From Bacteroidia bacterium (GTDB taxonomy: Bacteria; Bacteroidota; Bacteroidia; Flavobacteriales; Flavobacteriaceae), in the NCBI GenBank assembly GCA_030427585.1, contig JAUIBW010000001.1, positions 62,001-126,000 of the forward strand: DNA of 64,000 nucleotides. The letters run 5' to 3'. The translations under genes were made by a program, and so were the position numbers. The notes under the pieces were generated by a model. The model did not search any database, was not told the origin of the DNA, and worked only from the letters and a program-made list of their open reading frames with translations. This document shows positions 34,392 to 44,119 of the stretch, piece after piece. Each line of letters starts with the position of its first letter. The first letter of the stretch is position 1.

Positions 34392-35846
34392 TTATTTTTT
34401 TAACCAGTTACCACTATATTCACAGTCTCTGTACTCTCCGTTTATTTTAATATAAGTATCCATTATTTTTTCATTCTGCCATTTACGAATTGCATCAATT
34501 TGCTTTTTCCTTAATGCTAATTCCTGTATTTTAAGATAGTCATTTGCGTAATCTGCTATATGCTCATCATATCGATTAAGTACTGTTATTAATTTATACT
34601 TTTTTCGTCCTTGACGGTCCTGATCGGGAATTACCAAAGAAACTTCATTCATTTTTAATTTAGATACTTGATCGTACAATATAGGGTCAATTTTGGTAAG
34701 TTCAAAACGAGTATCTCCTGTTGTAGGATTAAGTAGTTGTCCTCCATCTTCACGAGTTTCTTTTTCATCACTAAATTTTCTTGCTGCCTCTTTAAATTTG
34801 ATAGCACCCGAAACAATACTTGTTCGTATAGAATCTATTAATCTTTTGGCTTCCTCAACCGTTTCTCTAGTTACCTCAGGAATAAGTAGTATGTGTCTTA
34901 CATCGATTTCTTCTCCTCGTATTTTGTCAACTTTTACAATATGCCATCCAAAATCTGTTTTAAACGGCTCGCTTACTTCTCCTTCTTGTAAACTAAAAGC
35001 AACATCTTTAAATTCTTTGGCAAAGTTTGTTTTACGATCAAGCGTATATTTCCCACCAGTAGATTTAGAACCCGGATCCTGAGAATATAACACTGCTTTG
35101 GTAGCAAAGCTACTACCGTTCTCTACAATATCTTCTCTAAACTGATTTAATCTATCGATTACTTTTTGTTCCTCTTCTTCAGGTATTTCTGGTTCTATTA
35201 CAATCTGAGCTAATTCAAGTTCTGTACCAAAAAGTGGTCTTTCATCTTTCGGAATGCCATCAAAAAATTCTCTTATTTCTTCTGGAGTAATTTCGATATC
35301 TTCGATAATCTTAGTTCTCATCTGCTCAGATAGTCTATTCGACTTATTGATTTCAAAAAGTTCTTTTCTAAAATCTACCAGATTATCTTTTTTATAAAAC
35401 TTTAATACTTTCTCTACAGTACCCAATTCATTTGTCATATACGCCAATTGTTGGTCAACCATAGAATTAACTTCTGCATCCCTAACTACTATACTATCCT
35501 GGATAGCATGATGGGCATACAATTTGGATTCAAATAAACTACCAGCTAATTCACAACGGCTTACATCAGAAGCTGAAACTCCTTCACTAATCAACTGTCG
35601 ATAGGCAATATCTACATCGCTATCTAAAATTACATTTTCTCCAATCACTGCTGCTACGCCATCTATTTTGGTCTTTTGAAATGGGGTTTTTACAGTTTCT
35701 ATTGCTGTATTTATAGTATCATTAACCACAGGATTATTCTGCCCATTAATGGAATCCTGCGCTACTTCTTCAATAATCTCTTGAGCATAAAATTGTGTAT
35801 TCATACTAAAAGTAAGTATAGCACAAAGTACTGTAGTTTTAATCAT
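34392..35846 (-). CDS. SurA-like peptidyl-prolyl isomerase, two PpiC domains
   Basis: A 484-residue periplasmic chaperone. I start it at ATG 35846 (MIKTTVLCAILTFSMNTQFYAQ, a signal peptide), which overlaps the upstream gene by 8 bp; the ATG at 35876 would overlap by 38. A SurA N-terminal region (about 40-185, IDGVAAVIGENVILDSDVD) is followed by a first parvulin domain (ELAQIVIEP... GGKYTLDRKTNFAKEFKDVAFSL, GWHIVKVD) and a second (DVRHILLIP ... EDGGQLLNP). It should help outer-membrane proteins fold. Confidence 0.88.
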   Translation of the reverse strand: MIKTTVLCAILTFSMNTQFYAQEIIEEVAQDSINGQNNPVVNDTINTAIETVKTPFQKTKIDGVAAVIGENVILDSDVDIAYRQLISEGVSASDVSRCELAGSLFESKLYAHHAIQDSIVVRDAEVNSMVDQQLAYMTNELGTVEKVLKFYKKDNLVDFRKELFEINKSNRLSEQMRTKIIEDIEITPEEIREFFDGIPKDERPLFGTELELAQIVIEPEIPEEEEQKVIDRLNQFREDIVENGSSFATKAVLYSQDPGSKSTGGKYTLDRKTNFAKEFKDVAFSLQEGEVSEPFKTDFGWHIVKVDKIRGEEIDVRHILLIPEVTRETVEEAKRLIDSIRTSIVSGAIKFKEAARKFSDEKETREDGGQLLNPTTGDTRFELTKIDPILYDQVSKLKMNEVSLVIPDQDRQGRKKYKLITVLNRYDEHIADYANDYLKIQELALRKKQIDAIRKWQNEKIMDTYIKINGEYRDCEYSGNWLKK

Positions 35847-36687
35847 AGACTTCAAATTGTTTGTTCTCAACTGCATCTCTTGTAATCTCTTTTTCTATTT
35901 TCTTAATTAGCTCCAACTTTCTCTTATTTAATATAATTTGCCTTATTGTAGGCTTAATATATTCTATTGGTGCTATTTCATTACGTTTTAATACATCTTT
36001 TATTTTCACCATATATACTCCTGTAGAGTCTCTAAGTTGCATATATTTTCCGCTTTTTAAGAGTTTTGTTCTATCTTGTTTTTTGAGAATTGGAATTTTA
36101 CTTAACACCTGATCTAACTTGACCCAGGCAGAATCATTTAAAGAATAGTTTAGGTATTCTATTTTTTTTTCTCTCAACTCTTCTATATCCTCTTCATTAA
36201 AACGATTAAATTGTTGTTTCGTTGCAACAATATTAGCGTAATCAGGTGGCAAATGTAAGTAACGTAATTTTACTAACTCCTCATTAAGATTAAAATTTTT
36301 CAAATTTTGATCATAATACGACTGAAGATCTTGTTCTGTGATCTCCATATTAATAGATTTATTGATCACTGCATTCTTGTAAGCATTAATATATAAGGTG
36401 CTTTGATAGTTTTCTACCAGATCATTAAATTCTTCGAGTTCTTCCTGGGTAAGATTTAATTTAGCCTTGTCGATAAATAATTGGCGGGTAGCCCATGTAT
36501 TAATGTAATTATTAACAATATTAGTGCTATCACCTGCAGGCATATTCTTTGGAACAAGTTTTTTAATATCATCTTTATATAGGTAGGTATCATTTACTCT
36601 GGCAATAGCTTCTTTTTTGATTTGATTCTTAAATTTTTGACAAGAAACTACCATAAGTAATAGCAGTATTATTTTATAATATTTCAT
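35839..36687 (-). CDS. PpiC/SurA-like lipoprotein
   Basis: A 282-residue lipoprotein (MKYYKIILLLLMVVSC; lipobox VVSC). The N-terminal region AIARVNDTYLYKDDI and the helical LTQEELEEFNDLVENYQ are like the SurA/PpiD chaperone domain; no parvulin core can be picked out, so it is likely an isomerase-like chaperone without catalytic site. It sits between two PpiC-type genes and overlaps the next one, arguing for a shared role in outer-membrane protein folding. Confidence 0.75.
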   Translation of the reverse strand: MKYYKIILLLLMVVSCQKFKNQIKKEAIARVNDTYLYKDDIKKLVPKNMPAGDSTNIVNNYINTWATRQLFIDKAKLNLTQEELEEFNDLVENYQSTLYINAYKNAVINKSINMEITEQDLQSYYDQNLKNFNLNEELVKLRYLHLPPDYANIVATKQQFNRFNEEDIEELREKKIEYLNYSLNDSAWVKLDQVLSKIPILKKQDRTKLLKSGKYMQLRDSTGVYMVKIKDVLKRNEIAPIEYIKPTIRQIILNKRKLELIKKIEKEITRDAVENKQFEVYD

Positions 36688-37026
36688 ACGTTTAAACTTT
36701 ATTAACCACCTTATAATTAGTTAATTATAAAATTGAGAATGTATATAACCACTCCGTTCTCACATTAAGAAATGTAAACATTCTCTGTTGAGAAGAAATT
36801 TTTAAATTTCTTAATGTTCGTTTCATCTGTTTATATATAATATTCTCTTAGACCATCAGACCTATACAGAGTAGATATGCATGAAATAGTTATTTAGTTC
36901 AACAGGTCATAATCTCCATGTTTTATCACACATTCCCCTTTTTAATTACTCATAAAAAATTAATAACAACATTTATAAGAAGCAGCTGGAATTTCACTAC
37001 TCTTTAAGTAAAGGTTTATTAATTTT
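36688..37026. other. intergenic region with structured repeats
   Basis: 339 bp between two minus-strand isomerase genes. It contains TTATAATTA/TAATTATAA (36711-36719/36722-36730) and a perfect 11-bp pair CATTAAGAAAT (36763-36773) / ATTTCTTAATG (36806-36816) enclosing TTCTC-TGTT-GAGAA (36781-36794). No coding frame is evident. It may be the leader or promoter region of the downstream operon. Confidence 0.6.
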
Positions 37027-38982
37027 TTAAATCGATAATTCTTTTTTAGCTTTTTTCAAGGTTTTCTCATTAACTTTTACCGGGTATTTTACTTTTAAAT
37101 GATCTAACCATGTATTTTCTATACTTTCCTGAAAATCATTAATTACCTCGCCCTTAGTTTCTTCAAAAGTTTTAATTCTTGAAGGTAAGATTTCTTTGAT
37201 CATAATCAAAGTCTTAAAATTTTCTTCTTCGAGGAATACAATTTTCCCTTTTTCTGCAGAAAAATTCTTTGGTAATATTGCATCTCCTTTAGCCAATTCT
37301 TCTTCAGAAAAAAGTACTAAAGTTACATCTCCTTTATTAACTTCATTTTTTATTTCTTTAATCGACTTTTTCTTCTTCAGTAATTTTTCAACCTTACTAA
37401 TTGCCTCTTGCTTTGATGAAGAAGCCTTAAGAACTTTGTAAGACTCATTTTGCGTATATTTATCTTTTTGAGCTTCGTAGTATTTTTTAAGTCCGATAGA
37501 GTCTGTCTTAGAGACATTCCATATTTTAGACTCCATAAGATCAAAAAGTAAAAGTCCATCACGATACTCTCCTATTACATTTGCAAAATCCTTATTATCT
37601 TCTTCAAGATGTTCTTCATAATATCGTAGTAAGGTTTCTGATTCGAATCGAGTATACATTTCTTCAACAAAGGCAGAGATATCTGAATATCCTTCTATTC
37701 TCATTTGATTACTCTTTAAAAATTCAGCAAAATCTTTATACAAGTACTTCTCCTTTTTAAGACTAAAAAGTTCTTTTTTTAGATTTTTATCTTCGGGCAC
37801 ATTCCATTCTTCTTTAGAAAACGTAGCTGGTAGAATCTCTGTAAAATATGCAACTGCCTTTTCATTCTTGGTAATCGTATATTTTTTCTTTAACGAATTA
37901 ATAAACGAAGTAGTTACTAATTTTGACCTACTATCTCTTTTTACTTTTTTGGTAAGTTCGTTTTTTTGTTCTTCAAAACTCTTGAGAGGATGTTTTTCTA
38001 TAAGTTGAATGATATGCCAGCCATACTTAGTTTGTATTGGTGCAGAGGTTTCTCCTTTTTTTTCTAGAGCAAAAGCTGTTTTTTCGAATTTTTCAGAGTT
38101 TAATGCTCCTTGTCCAAAACGTCTAATTTTACCTCCTTCTATTGCTGTACTGGGGTCATCACTATATTGTTTTGCCAAAGAGGCAAAAGAAACTCCTTGC
38201 TGAAGTTGTTGATTGATTTCTTTTATTCTCTTTTTTGCTTCTTCTGAGGTTCTATTATTGTTAATAGCTACCATAATATGAGCAACGGTAACTTCTCCTA
38301 ATTTTTTTTCTCTACCATTAACTTTTACAATATGGTAACCAAACTGAGTTCTAAATGGTTCTGAGATCTCCCCAATTTTGGTTGTATAGGCTGCTTCTTC
38401 AAAAGGGTACACCATTCTGAATGCAGAAAACCACCCTAAATTTCCGTTGTTTTTGGCAACAGAAGGGTCTTCGCTATAGGCTTTAGCTACAACTTCAAAA
38501 GGTTCTCCGTTTACAATTTTATTTCTTGCTTCCAAAATTTTTTGATATGCTGCAATTGTGTCCTTTGCCGGGGCATTAGGCTTAACCATAATCAAAATAT
38601 GACTGGCATTTACTTGCTCTAGAGAACGATCATATGCTTGCCGTATTAATGCATCAGAAGTTCTGGTATCTGTAAGATAGCCTTTTGCCAGTTGTTTTTT
38701 ATACCCTTCTAATTCCTCTAAATAAGATTGTTTCTTGTCTAACCCAAGGTGTTTTGCTTCTTTTAACTTTAGTTTATAGTTAATAAACAAATTAAGGTAC
38801 TCGTCTATATTCTTTTGTGATTTGTCTTTTACTAAATCTATATTTTTAAGATACACTCTCTTAAATTCTGATATATACACAGGAGATTCGTCAATAGTAA
38901 ACAGCACATCCTTCGATTGTTGTGCATTTGCAAGTGTAAATAAAATACTTCCTAAAAAAAATAATAGCCCCTTTTTATACAT
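37027..38982 (-). CDS. large PpiD/SurA-type peptidyl-prolyl isomerase
   Basis: A 651-residue periplasmic isomerase started at ATG 38982, where the signal peptide MYKKGLLFFLGSILFTLANA begins. Two parvulin domains are clear: ASHILIMVKP...GWFSAFRMVYPFEEAAYT...FGYHIVKVN (about 120-225) and VAHIMVAIN...FGQGALNSEKFEKTAF...KYGWHIIQL (about 230-335). The C-terminal half is charged and helical, as in PpiD-like chaperones. It is 340 bp upstream of the lipoprotein/SurA/MoxR gene group. Confidence 0.88.
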   Translation of the reverse strand: MYKKGLLFFLGSILFTLANAQQSKDVLFTIDESPVYISEFKRVYLKNIDLVKDKSQKNIDEYLNLFINYKLKLKEAKHLGLDKKQSYLEELEGYKKQLAKGYLTDTRTSDALIRQAYDRSLEQVNASHILIMVKPNAPAKDTIAAYQKILEARNKIVNGEPFEVVAKAYSEDPSVAKNNGNLGWFSAFRMVYPFEEAAYTTKIGEISEPFRTQFGYHIVKVNGREKKLGEVTVAHIMVAINNNRTSEEAKKRIKEINQQLQQGVSFASLAKQYSDDPSTAIEGGKIRRFGQGALNSEKFEKTAFALEKKGETSAPIQTKYGWHIIQLIEKHPLKSFEEQKNELTKKVKRDSRSKLVTTSFINSLKKKYTITKNEKAVAYFTEILPATFSKEEWNVPEDKNLKKELFSLKKEKYLYKDFAEFLKSNQMRIEGYSDISAFVEEMYTRFESETLLRYYEEHLEEDNKDFANVIGEYRDGLLLFDLMESKIWNVSKTDSIGLKKYYEAQKDKYTQNESYKVLKASSSKQEAISKVEKLLKKKKSIKEIKNEVNKGDVTLVLFSEEELAKGDAILPKNFSAEKGKIVFLEEENFKTLIMIKEILPSRIKTFEETKGEVINDFQESIENTWLDHLKVKYPVKVNEKTLKKAKKELSI

Positions 38983-39151
38983 AATTTCTATATGATGAAG
39001 TCCGAAATCGAACAAAAATAATAATATTAAGATGTTTTACAAGTTCCTTGTTGTAACGAAGCAAACGCCTCCTATAGTATTAACTTTTAAAATTTTTATG
39101 ATCTATGTATATTGTAACCACATTACAAAACTAACTAACAACAATCCTGTC

Positions 39152-39610
39152 ATGGAATACACACTCAACATCGAAATAAAACTACCTAGAAATCAGGTAG
39201 TTGAAAAATTCAATAATGAAGAAAACATGAAATACTGGCAAAAGGGTCTTGTGAGTATGGAACACATAAGTGGTATAAAAGGAAAAACTGGAGCAATTTC
39301 AAAACTTACCTACAAAATGGGAAAACGAGAAATTGAAATGATCGAAACTATTACTTTACTTGATCTACCCGAGTCGTTTCACCTTACTTTTGATGCAAAA
39401 AACGTATATAATATTCAGGAAAATTATTTTGAAGAACTCTCTAATGGAAACACAAAATGGACCTCTAAAAACGAATTTAAATTTAGTGGTTTCATGAAAC
39501 TTATGGGATTTCTTATGCCTGGAGCTTTCAAAAAGCAATCGTATGCATACATGGAGGATTTTAAAGCTTTTGCAGAAGAAGGAAAAAGCGTATTAGATAA
39601 TAATTTATAA
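39152..39610 (+). CDS. SRPBCC-family protein
   Basis: A 152-residue START/Bet v1-like (SRPBCC) protein, started at ATG 39152 (MEYTLNIEIKLPRNQVVEKF) as is usual for the family; the reading frame upstream is not needed. The pattern of a helix after the first strand, repeated strands (SKLTYKMGKREIEMIETI, FHLTFDAKNVYNIQENYF, KWTSKNEFKF) and a long C-terminal helix (KKQSYAYMEDFKAFAEEGK) fits. Such folds bind small hydrophobic ligands; the ligand is unknown. Confidence 0.75.
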   Translation: MEYTLNIEIKLPRNQVVEKFNNEENMKYWQKGLVSMEHISGIKGKTGAISKLTYKMGKREIEMIETITLLDLPESFHLTFDAKNVYNIQENYFEELSNGNTKWTSKNEFKFSGFMKLMGFLMPGAFKKQSYAYMEDFKAFAEEGKSVLDNNL

Positions 39611-39633
39611 AAACGTTTTTGGTATCTATAAAA

Positions 39634-39885
39634 TTGAAAACTATTTTGGAACGAAAAATAAAATTAATTTGGGATTTTAGAGGCCCTGTGGCAAGTAAAA
39701 CGGCGCAACATCACGAAATACATCTTAAAGAATATATTACTTCAGAAAAATTGTCTCTTAATATCACTGGGTATCATGATTTAAATGACCTACATAGTCT
39801 GGCTTATATGGTTGTTACAGATTCTGAAATGAAAACAGTACGTGATGCTTTAAAACCGCACCGTGGTCAACTCTATGAAAGATAG
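39634..39885 (+). CDS. conserved hypothetical, 83 residues
   Basis: A short protein, most likely starting at TTG 39634 (LKTILERKIKLIWDFRGPVA). It contains KTAQHHEIHLKEYITSEKL and ends HRGQLYER. I recall similar small proteins in Flavobacteriia but no function. It is 24 bp after the SRPBCC gene in the same direction and may be co-transcribed. Confidence 0.6.
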   Translation: MKTILERKIKLIWDFRGPVASKTAQHHEIHLKEYITSEKLSLNITGYHDLNDLHSLAYMVVTDSEMKTVRDALKPHRGQLYER

Positions 39886-39973
39886 ATTTTAAAAAATATA
39901 ATTCGTGGCACGTATATTGTCTAAGACCTTATATATTTGCAAAAATTAGAAAATAAAAAAACAAAAAAGTAAA

Positions 39974-40495
39974 ATGAAAAAAATAATATTATCAATCTTA
40001 GTATTGATCGTTAGTTTTCAATTAAATGCTCAATCCAAAACTGGAACTATAGATTCTGAGTATATTCTTTCTCAAATGCCAGAACTTACTAAGGTACAAG
40101 AAGACTTAAAGGCTTATAATGCAAAAATGGAAGCTGATTTAAAAGTAAAAGTAGATGCATACCAGGTTAAAGTGAAGGAATACCAAGATAAGGTAGCTTC
40201 TTTTACCGAGCCTTTAAAAAAAACAAAGCAAGAAGAAATTATTGCTTTAGAAAATGATATTGCAAAATTTCGCCAGAACGGTAGTAAGTTAATACAAATA
40301 GAACAAAACAGACTACTACAGCCACTATATGAAAAAATCGGAAAAGCACTGGAAGAAGTTGCTAAAGCCGAAAAATACACTCAAATATTTACTATTACCA
40401 CAAGTGGTTTGGCATATATAGATCCTACATACGACTTAACTAAAACGGTAATGACAAAATTAGGAATCACCATAAAAGAAGCTCCTAAAAAATAA
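39974..40495 (+). CDS. OmpH/Skp-family periplasmic chaperone
   Basis: A 173-residue protein with signal peptide (MKKIILSILVLIVSFQLNAQ) and an OmpH/Skp layout: a short strand GTIDSEYILSQMPE, a long coiled-coil hairpin (about 37-130), and closing strands YTQIFTITTSGLAYIDP. Skp-like proteins hold unfolded outer-membrane proteins. A TATATTTG -7 box lies at 39932-39939 and a terminator follows. The adjacent isomerase operon serves the same process. Confidence 0.9.
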   Translation: MKKIILSILVLIVSFQLNAQSKTGTIDSEYILSQMPELTKVQEDLKAYNAKMEADLKVKVDAYQVKVKEYQDKVASFTEPLKKTKQEEIIALENDIAKFRQNGSKLIQIEQNRLLQPLYEKIGKALEEVAKAEKYTQIFTITTSGLAYIDPTYDLTKTVMTKLGITIKEAPKK

Positions 40496-40513
40496 AACAC
40501 AATACCATATTAT

Positions 40514-40541
40514 AAAAAACGCATCGATTGATGCGTTTTTT
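40514..40541. terminator. bidirectional terminator
   Basis: AAAAAACGCATC (40514-40525) / GATGCGTTTTTT (40530-40541), 4-nt loop, between convergent ompH-like and guaB genes. Confidence 0.9.
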
Positions 40542-40576
40542 TATATAAGTGATTTATACTCGTACTTTCTTTTAGT

Positions 40577-42052
40577 TTATCTTCTACTATAATTAGGTGC
40601 TTCTTTGGTAATAGTTACATCATGAGGGTGGCTTTCATTAATTCCACTAGCAGTAATTTTTACAAAACGACCATTTTCCTGTAATGTAGGAATATCTTTT
40701 GCTCCACAATATCCCATACCTGCACGTAATCCTCCTATAAACTGATGTATACTTTCTACAAGGTCTCCTTTATAAGCTACCCTACCTACTATACCTTCTG
40801 GAACCAGTTTTTTGATATCATCTTCAACATCCTGAAAGTATCTATCTTTAGAACCTTTTTTCATCGCTTCAACAGACCCCATACCCCTATAGGTCTTAAA
40901 CTTTCTTCCTTCATAGATCACTGTCTCTCCTGGAGATTCTTTGGTTCCTGCCAGAAGTGAACCTAGCATCACTGTATCTGCTCCTGCTGCTATAGCTTTT
41001 GGGATATCGCCGGTGTATCTAATACCTCCATCTGCAATCACAGGAACCCCGGATCCTTTTATTGCATTTGCTACTTCTAATACTGCAGAAAACTGAGGGA
41101 ACCCTACGCCAGCTACTACTCTAGTAGTACATATAGATCCTGGGCCAATCCCTACTTTAACAGCATCAGCACCCGCTTCTACCAGATATTTCGCAGCTTC
41201 ACCAGTTGCAATATTTCCCACAACTACTTCTAATTCTGGAAACTTTGCTTTTACTTCTTTTAACACTGCAACCACACCTTTGGTATGCCCATGTGCCGTA
41301 TCTATAACCACAGCATCTACTCCGGACTTCACTAAGGCTTCTGCCCTTTCTACGGCATCACCGGTAACTCCAATAGCAGCTGCAACCCTAAGGCGACCAA
41401 GCTTATCCTTGTTGGCCATAGGTTTTAATGTTAGTTTAGTGATATCTCTAAAAGTAATTAGGCCCACCAGAGTATTTTCTTTATCTACTACTGGTAGTTT
41501 TTCGATCTTATTATCTTGCAAAATTACTTCGGCTTGCTGTAATGATGTTCCTTCACCTACCGTAACCAGATTTTTACTAGTCATTACTTCGGATATAGGT
41601 CGTTGTTCATTTTTCTCAAAACGAAGATCTCTATTAGTAACAATACCAATCAATTTATGATGATCATCTACAATAGGAATCCCGCCAATACTATGCTCTC
41701 GCATATTGTTTTTGGCATCAATCACTTTAGCATCCAGAGGCAATGTTACCGGATCGATAATCATACCGCTTTCTGCACGTTTTACCTTGCGTACTTTAAT
41801 TGCCTGTTCTTCGATGGTCATGTTTTTATGCAACACTCCTATTCCACCTTCTTGAGCCATAGCGATAGCCATGCGACTTTCTGTAACAGTATCCATTGCT
41901 GCAGAAACGATAGGAACATTAAGTATAATATTTTTTGTAAACTTAGTTCTGATACTTACTTCTCTTGGTAGGACTTCAGAAAAAGCTGGGACTAGAAGAA
42001 CATCGTCATAGGTTAAACCTTCTCCAACGATTTTGGATTCATGTGCTGTCAT
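40577..42052 (-). CDS. guaB: inosine-5'-monophosphate dehydrogenase
   Basis: A 491-residue IMPDH, which oxidises IMP to XMP in guanine nucleotide synthesis. The TIM barrel is interrupted by two CBS domains (about 95-205: [37 protein letters not shown]). The catalytic cysteine loop reads [15 protein letters not shown] (about 300-314), the flap has [13 protein letters not shown] and the NAD site [19 protein letters not shown] -7 box is at 42083-42076. Single-gene unit. Confidence 0.96.
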   Translation of the reverse strand: MTAHESKIVGEGLTYDDVLLVPAFSEVLPREVSIRTKFTKNIILNVPIVSAAMDTVTESRMAIAMAQEGGIGVLHKNMTIEEQAIKVRKVKRAESGMIIDPVTLPLDAKVIDAKNNMREHSIGGIPIVDDHHKLIGIVTNRDLRFEKNEQRPISEVMTSKNLVTVGEGTSLQQAEVILQDNKIEKLPVVDKENTLVGLITFRDITKLTLKPMANKDKLGRLRVAAAIGVTGDAVERAEALVKSGVDAVVIDTAHGHTKGVVAVLKEVKAKFPELEVVVGNIATGEAAKYLVEAGADAVKVGIGPGSICTTRVVAGVGFPQFSAVLEVANAIKGSGVPVIADGGIRYTGDIPKAIAAGADTVMLGSLLAGTKESPGETVIYEGRKFKTYRGMGSVEAMKKGSKDRYFQDVEDDIKKLVPEGIVGRVAYKGDLVESIHQFIGGLRAGMGYCGAKDIPTLQENGRFVKITASGINESHPHDVTITKEAPNYSRR

Positions 42053-42345
42053 TGCAATTAAAATTTAATTGCGTGCAAATATACGCCTTTTTTAAGGAAT
42101 ATTAGTCCTATACCTTTTTATTTTGATAATCAAATCACTTGTACTATAGCTTTATTTTGACCAGTAGTATATAAAACTATCTATGAAATGTTAAAATACT
42201 TATGTTTTTTCAATAATTGTTAATTATTTATTAACAAAATAAGCTTTATTAACATTATTTTAATAATTATACTGTATATTTAATTTGTCAGTTTTTTTTG
42301 ATATTAAGTCTATCAAAATGATCTACAGCCCCAAAAAAATATTGT

Positions 42346-43113
42346 ATGAGAACTATGCTAACACTAGTATTGATATTTTTATATATCAATATTGCCAATG
42401 CCCAATTTACTGATGCGCCATTTACCAATTCAACATTTACGAATTCTAGTCAGATAGAATTTAAACCAGAAAAAACTTTATTTAGTAAAAGAATTATACC
42501 TGTAGCGTTGATTGCTACTGGTATCCTTTTATCTACGAGTAGTTTTGAGAAATCATTTCAGAAAGATCTTAGAAGTATGGTTGGTGATGATTTTTATTTT
42601 GGTGTAGATGATTACACTCGATATACTCCTGTTGTAGAAATGTACGCTGCAGACATTTTAGGAGCAAAGTCAACAAGTCATTGGTTTGATCAAACCAAAA
42701 ATCTCGTTCTTTCATCTATCCTAAGTAACGGTGCTTCTTCGTTATTAAAAAAAGAGGTTCACAAATACAGACCGGGAGGTTCTACCAATGCTAATTCTTT
42801 TCCATCTGGGCATACTACTACAGCATTTACTACGGCTACAGTATTATATGAAGAGTTTAAAGACACTAATCCTCTTTTGGCATATAGTGGTTACTTTTTT
42901 GCTATTACTACAGGAAGTTTAAGAATGCTTAATAATATGCATTATCTATCTGATGTTTTGGTCGGAGCTGGTATAGGGATATTATCTGTAAAACTGGTAT
43001 ATCATTTTAATCATCTTATCTCTTGGAATCCATTCAAAAAATTAAACGGAATAGCTATTGCCCCACAATTCAGTGAAAAATCTGTTGGATTTTATCTTTC
43101 CAGAACTTTCTAA
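42346..43113 (+). CDS. PAP2-family membrane phosphatase
   Basis: A 255-residue protein with a signal or first helix (MLTLVLIFLYINIANA) and the type 2 phosphatidic acid phosphatase triad: KKEVHKYRPGG (about 142), SFPSGHTTTAFT (about 155) and R-M-L-N-N-M-H-Y-L-S-D (about 197), with hydrophobic segments between. It would remove phosphate from lipid phosphates or diphosphates at the periplasmic face; undecaprenyl or phosphatidate substrates are both possible. Confidence 0.88.
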   Translation: MRTMLTLVLIFLYINIANAQFTDAPFTNSTFTNSSQIEFKPEKTLFSKRIIPVALIATGILLSTSSFEKSFQKDLRSMVGDDFYFGVDDYTRYTPVVEMYAADILGAKSTSHWFDQTKNLVLSSILSNGASSLLKKEVHKYRPGGSTNANSFPSGHTTTAFTTATVLYEEFKDTNPLLAYSGYFFAITTGSLRMLNNMHYLSDVLVGAGIGILSVKLVYHFNHLISWNPFKKLNGIAIAPQFSEKSVGFYLSRTF

Positions 43114-43378
43114 GGTAATATGAAGTTGTTATAAAATTTATAAAGATTTCAAAAAATCAATTTCTATATTGTTTTAACGTACCAAAATAGTATACAAAAT
43201 GTATCATTCGTATATGTTTTAACTATATTATCATATCACACAATTACAGAGCCCCCATTCAACAAGGGGCAATATCCCCTGCTCAAAATCCGTGTTTTCC
43301 CTCTACTTTGATAACACCTAATACACTACTTTTGAATAAACAAAAACAGTCTAGGTTCATATTTCAAAATTTATAAAA

Positions 43379-43714
43379 ATGATTGTTTCACACAAAGTAG
43401 AAAGTTATAGTCTTCAAATTGTTAGTAATTATGCTGGCGGCGGCGGTTACCAGATGGGATTTGTATATCTTTATGGTCAAAGTCAGGAATATATAGGGCA
43501 TTTAGCTATTATTAAGGACGAAAAGACATTGCCAGAAAACAAACAACATAGCAATGGAGCTATCATACTCTATTTTCATGAAACAGAATTACAATCTATT
43601 CTTGAAACCCTTAGAAGCGAAAGTCCTGTATCAATTAAACTTAATACGAGTTCTAAGTGGGGATCAATCGAAACAGGCAAAGAAACAGTAGGAAATGGGG
43701 AGCTTGCTGCATAG
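43379..43714 (+). CDS. hypothetical, 111 residues
   Basis: A small cytoplasmic-looking protein: MIVSHKVESYSLQIVSNYAG, a GGGGYQMGFVYLYGQSQEYIG strand region (Gly-rich), then ILYFHETELQSILETLRSES and a SIKLNTSSKWGSIETG tail. I do not recognise it. A -7-like TACTTTTG (43327-43334) lies 45 bp upstream with TTG 16 bp further, so expression is plausible. No neighbour suggests a role. Confidence 0.5.
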   Translation: MIVSHKVESYSLQIVSNYAGGGGYQMGFVYLYGQSQEYIGHLAIIKDEKTLPENKQHSNGAIILYFHETELQSILETLRSESPVSIKLNTSSKWGSIETGKETVGNGELAA

Positions 43715-44119
43715 TATCCAAAAGATCTGAAAACAACAAAGTACCATTACTCTCGATTAACACATGGGCCAACCAGAAATGAGAGTTCTAAAAAAATATA
43801 AATTGTGAAGAATGTAATTGGTTCGCAATCTGGTGATAGTGGAAGTGTTGTTAAATTAAATGGAATCTACTATTTTTTCGGATCTTTTGGATACTTTATT
43901 TTCTAGGAATAAATAGATTCTTTTTTAAAAAAAAGTGTTGTACATAAACTAATCTCGAATCTTGTTGATCTCTGTATAAATTTAGAAATACGACTTCTTA
44001 ATCAATTGGTTATATTTACACTCTGTTGTTTAACACATTACAAAATATACAATCAATATTCTTGTTGTAGTTTACAGTAAGAATATTGATATAGTAAGCT
44101 AAACCCTATACTCTGTAGA
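43715..44119. other. intergenic region with a possible protease remnant
   Basis: 405 bp without a full gene. Positions 43805-43906 (plus) can be read from a GTG as VKNVIGSQSGDSGSVVKLNG followed by a hydrophobic tail and TAG. G-D-S-G-S is the nucleophile motif of chymotrypsin-fold serine proteases, and the following N-G-x-Y-Y-x-F-G pattern also fits. The rest of such a gene is missing, so if real it is a fragment. Nothing else is seen. Confidence 0.35.

Noticed and set aside
42071-42086. GCGT...ACGC palindrome upstream of guaB
   Set aside because: The spacer is 8 bp instead of 7 and the flanks do not fit the TTTGCGT arm orientation, so it is not counted as an NrtR site.
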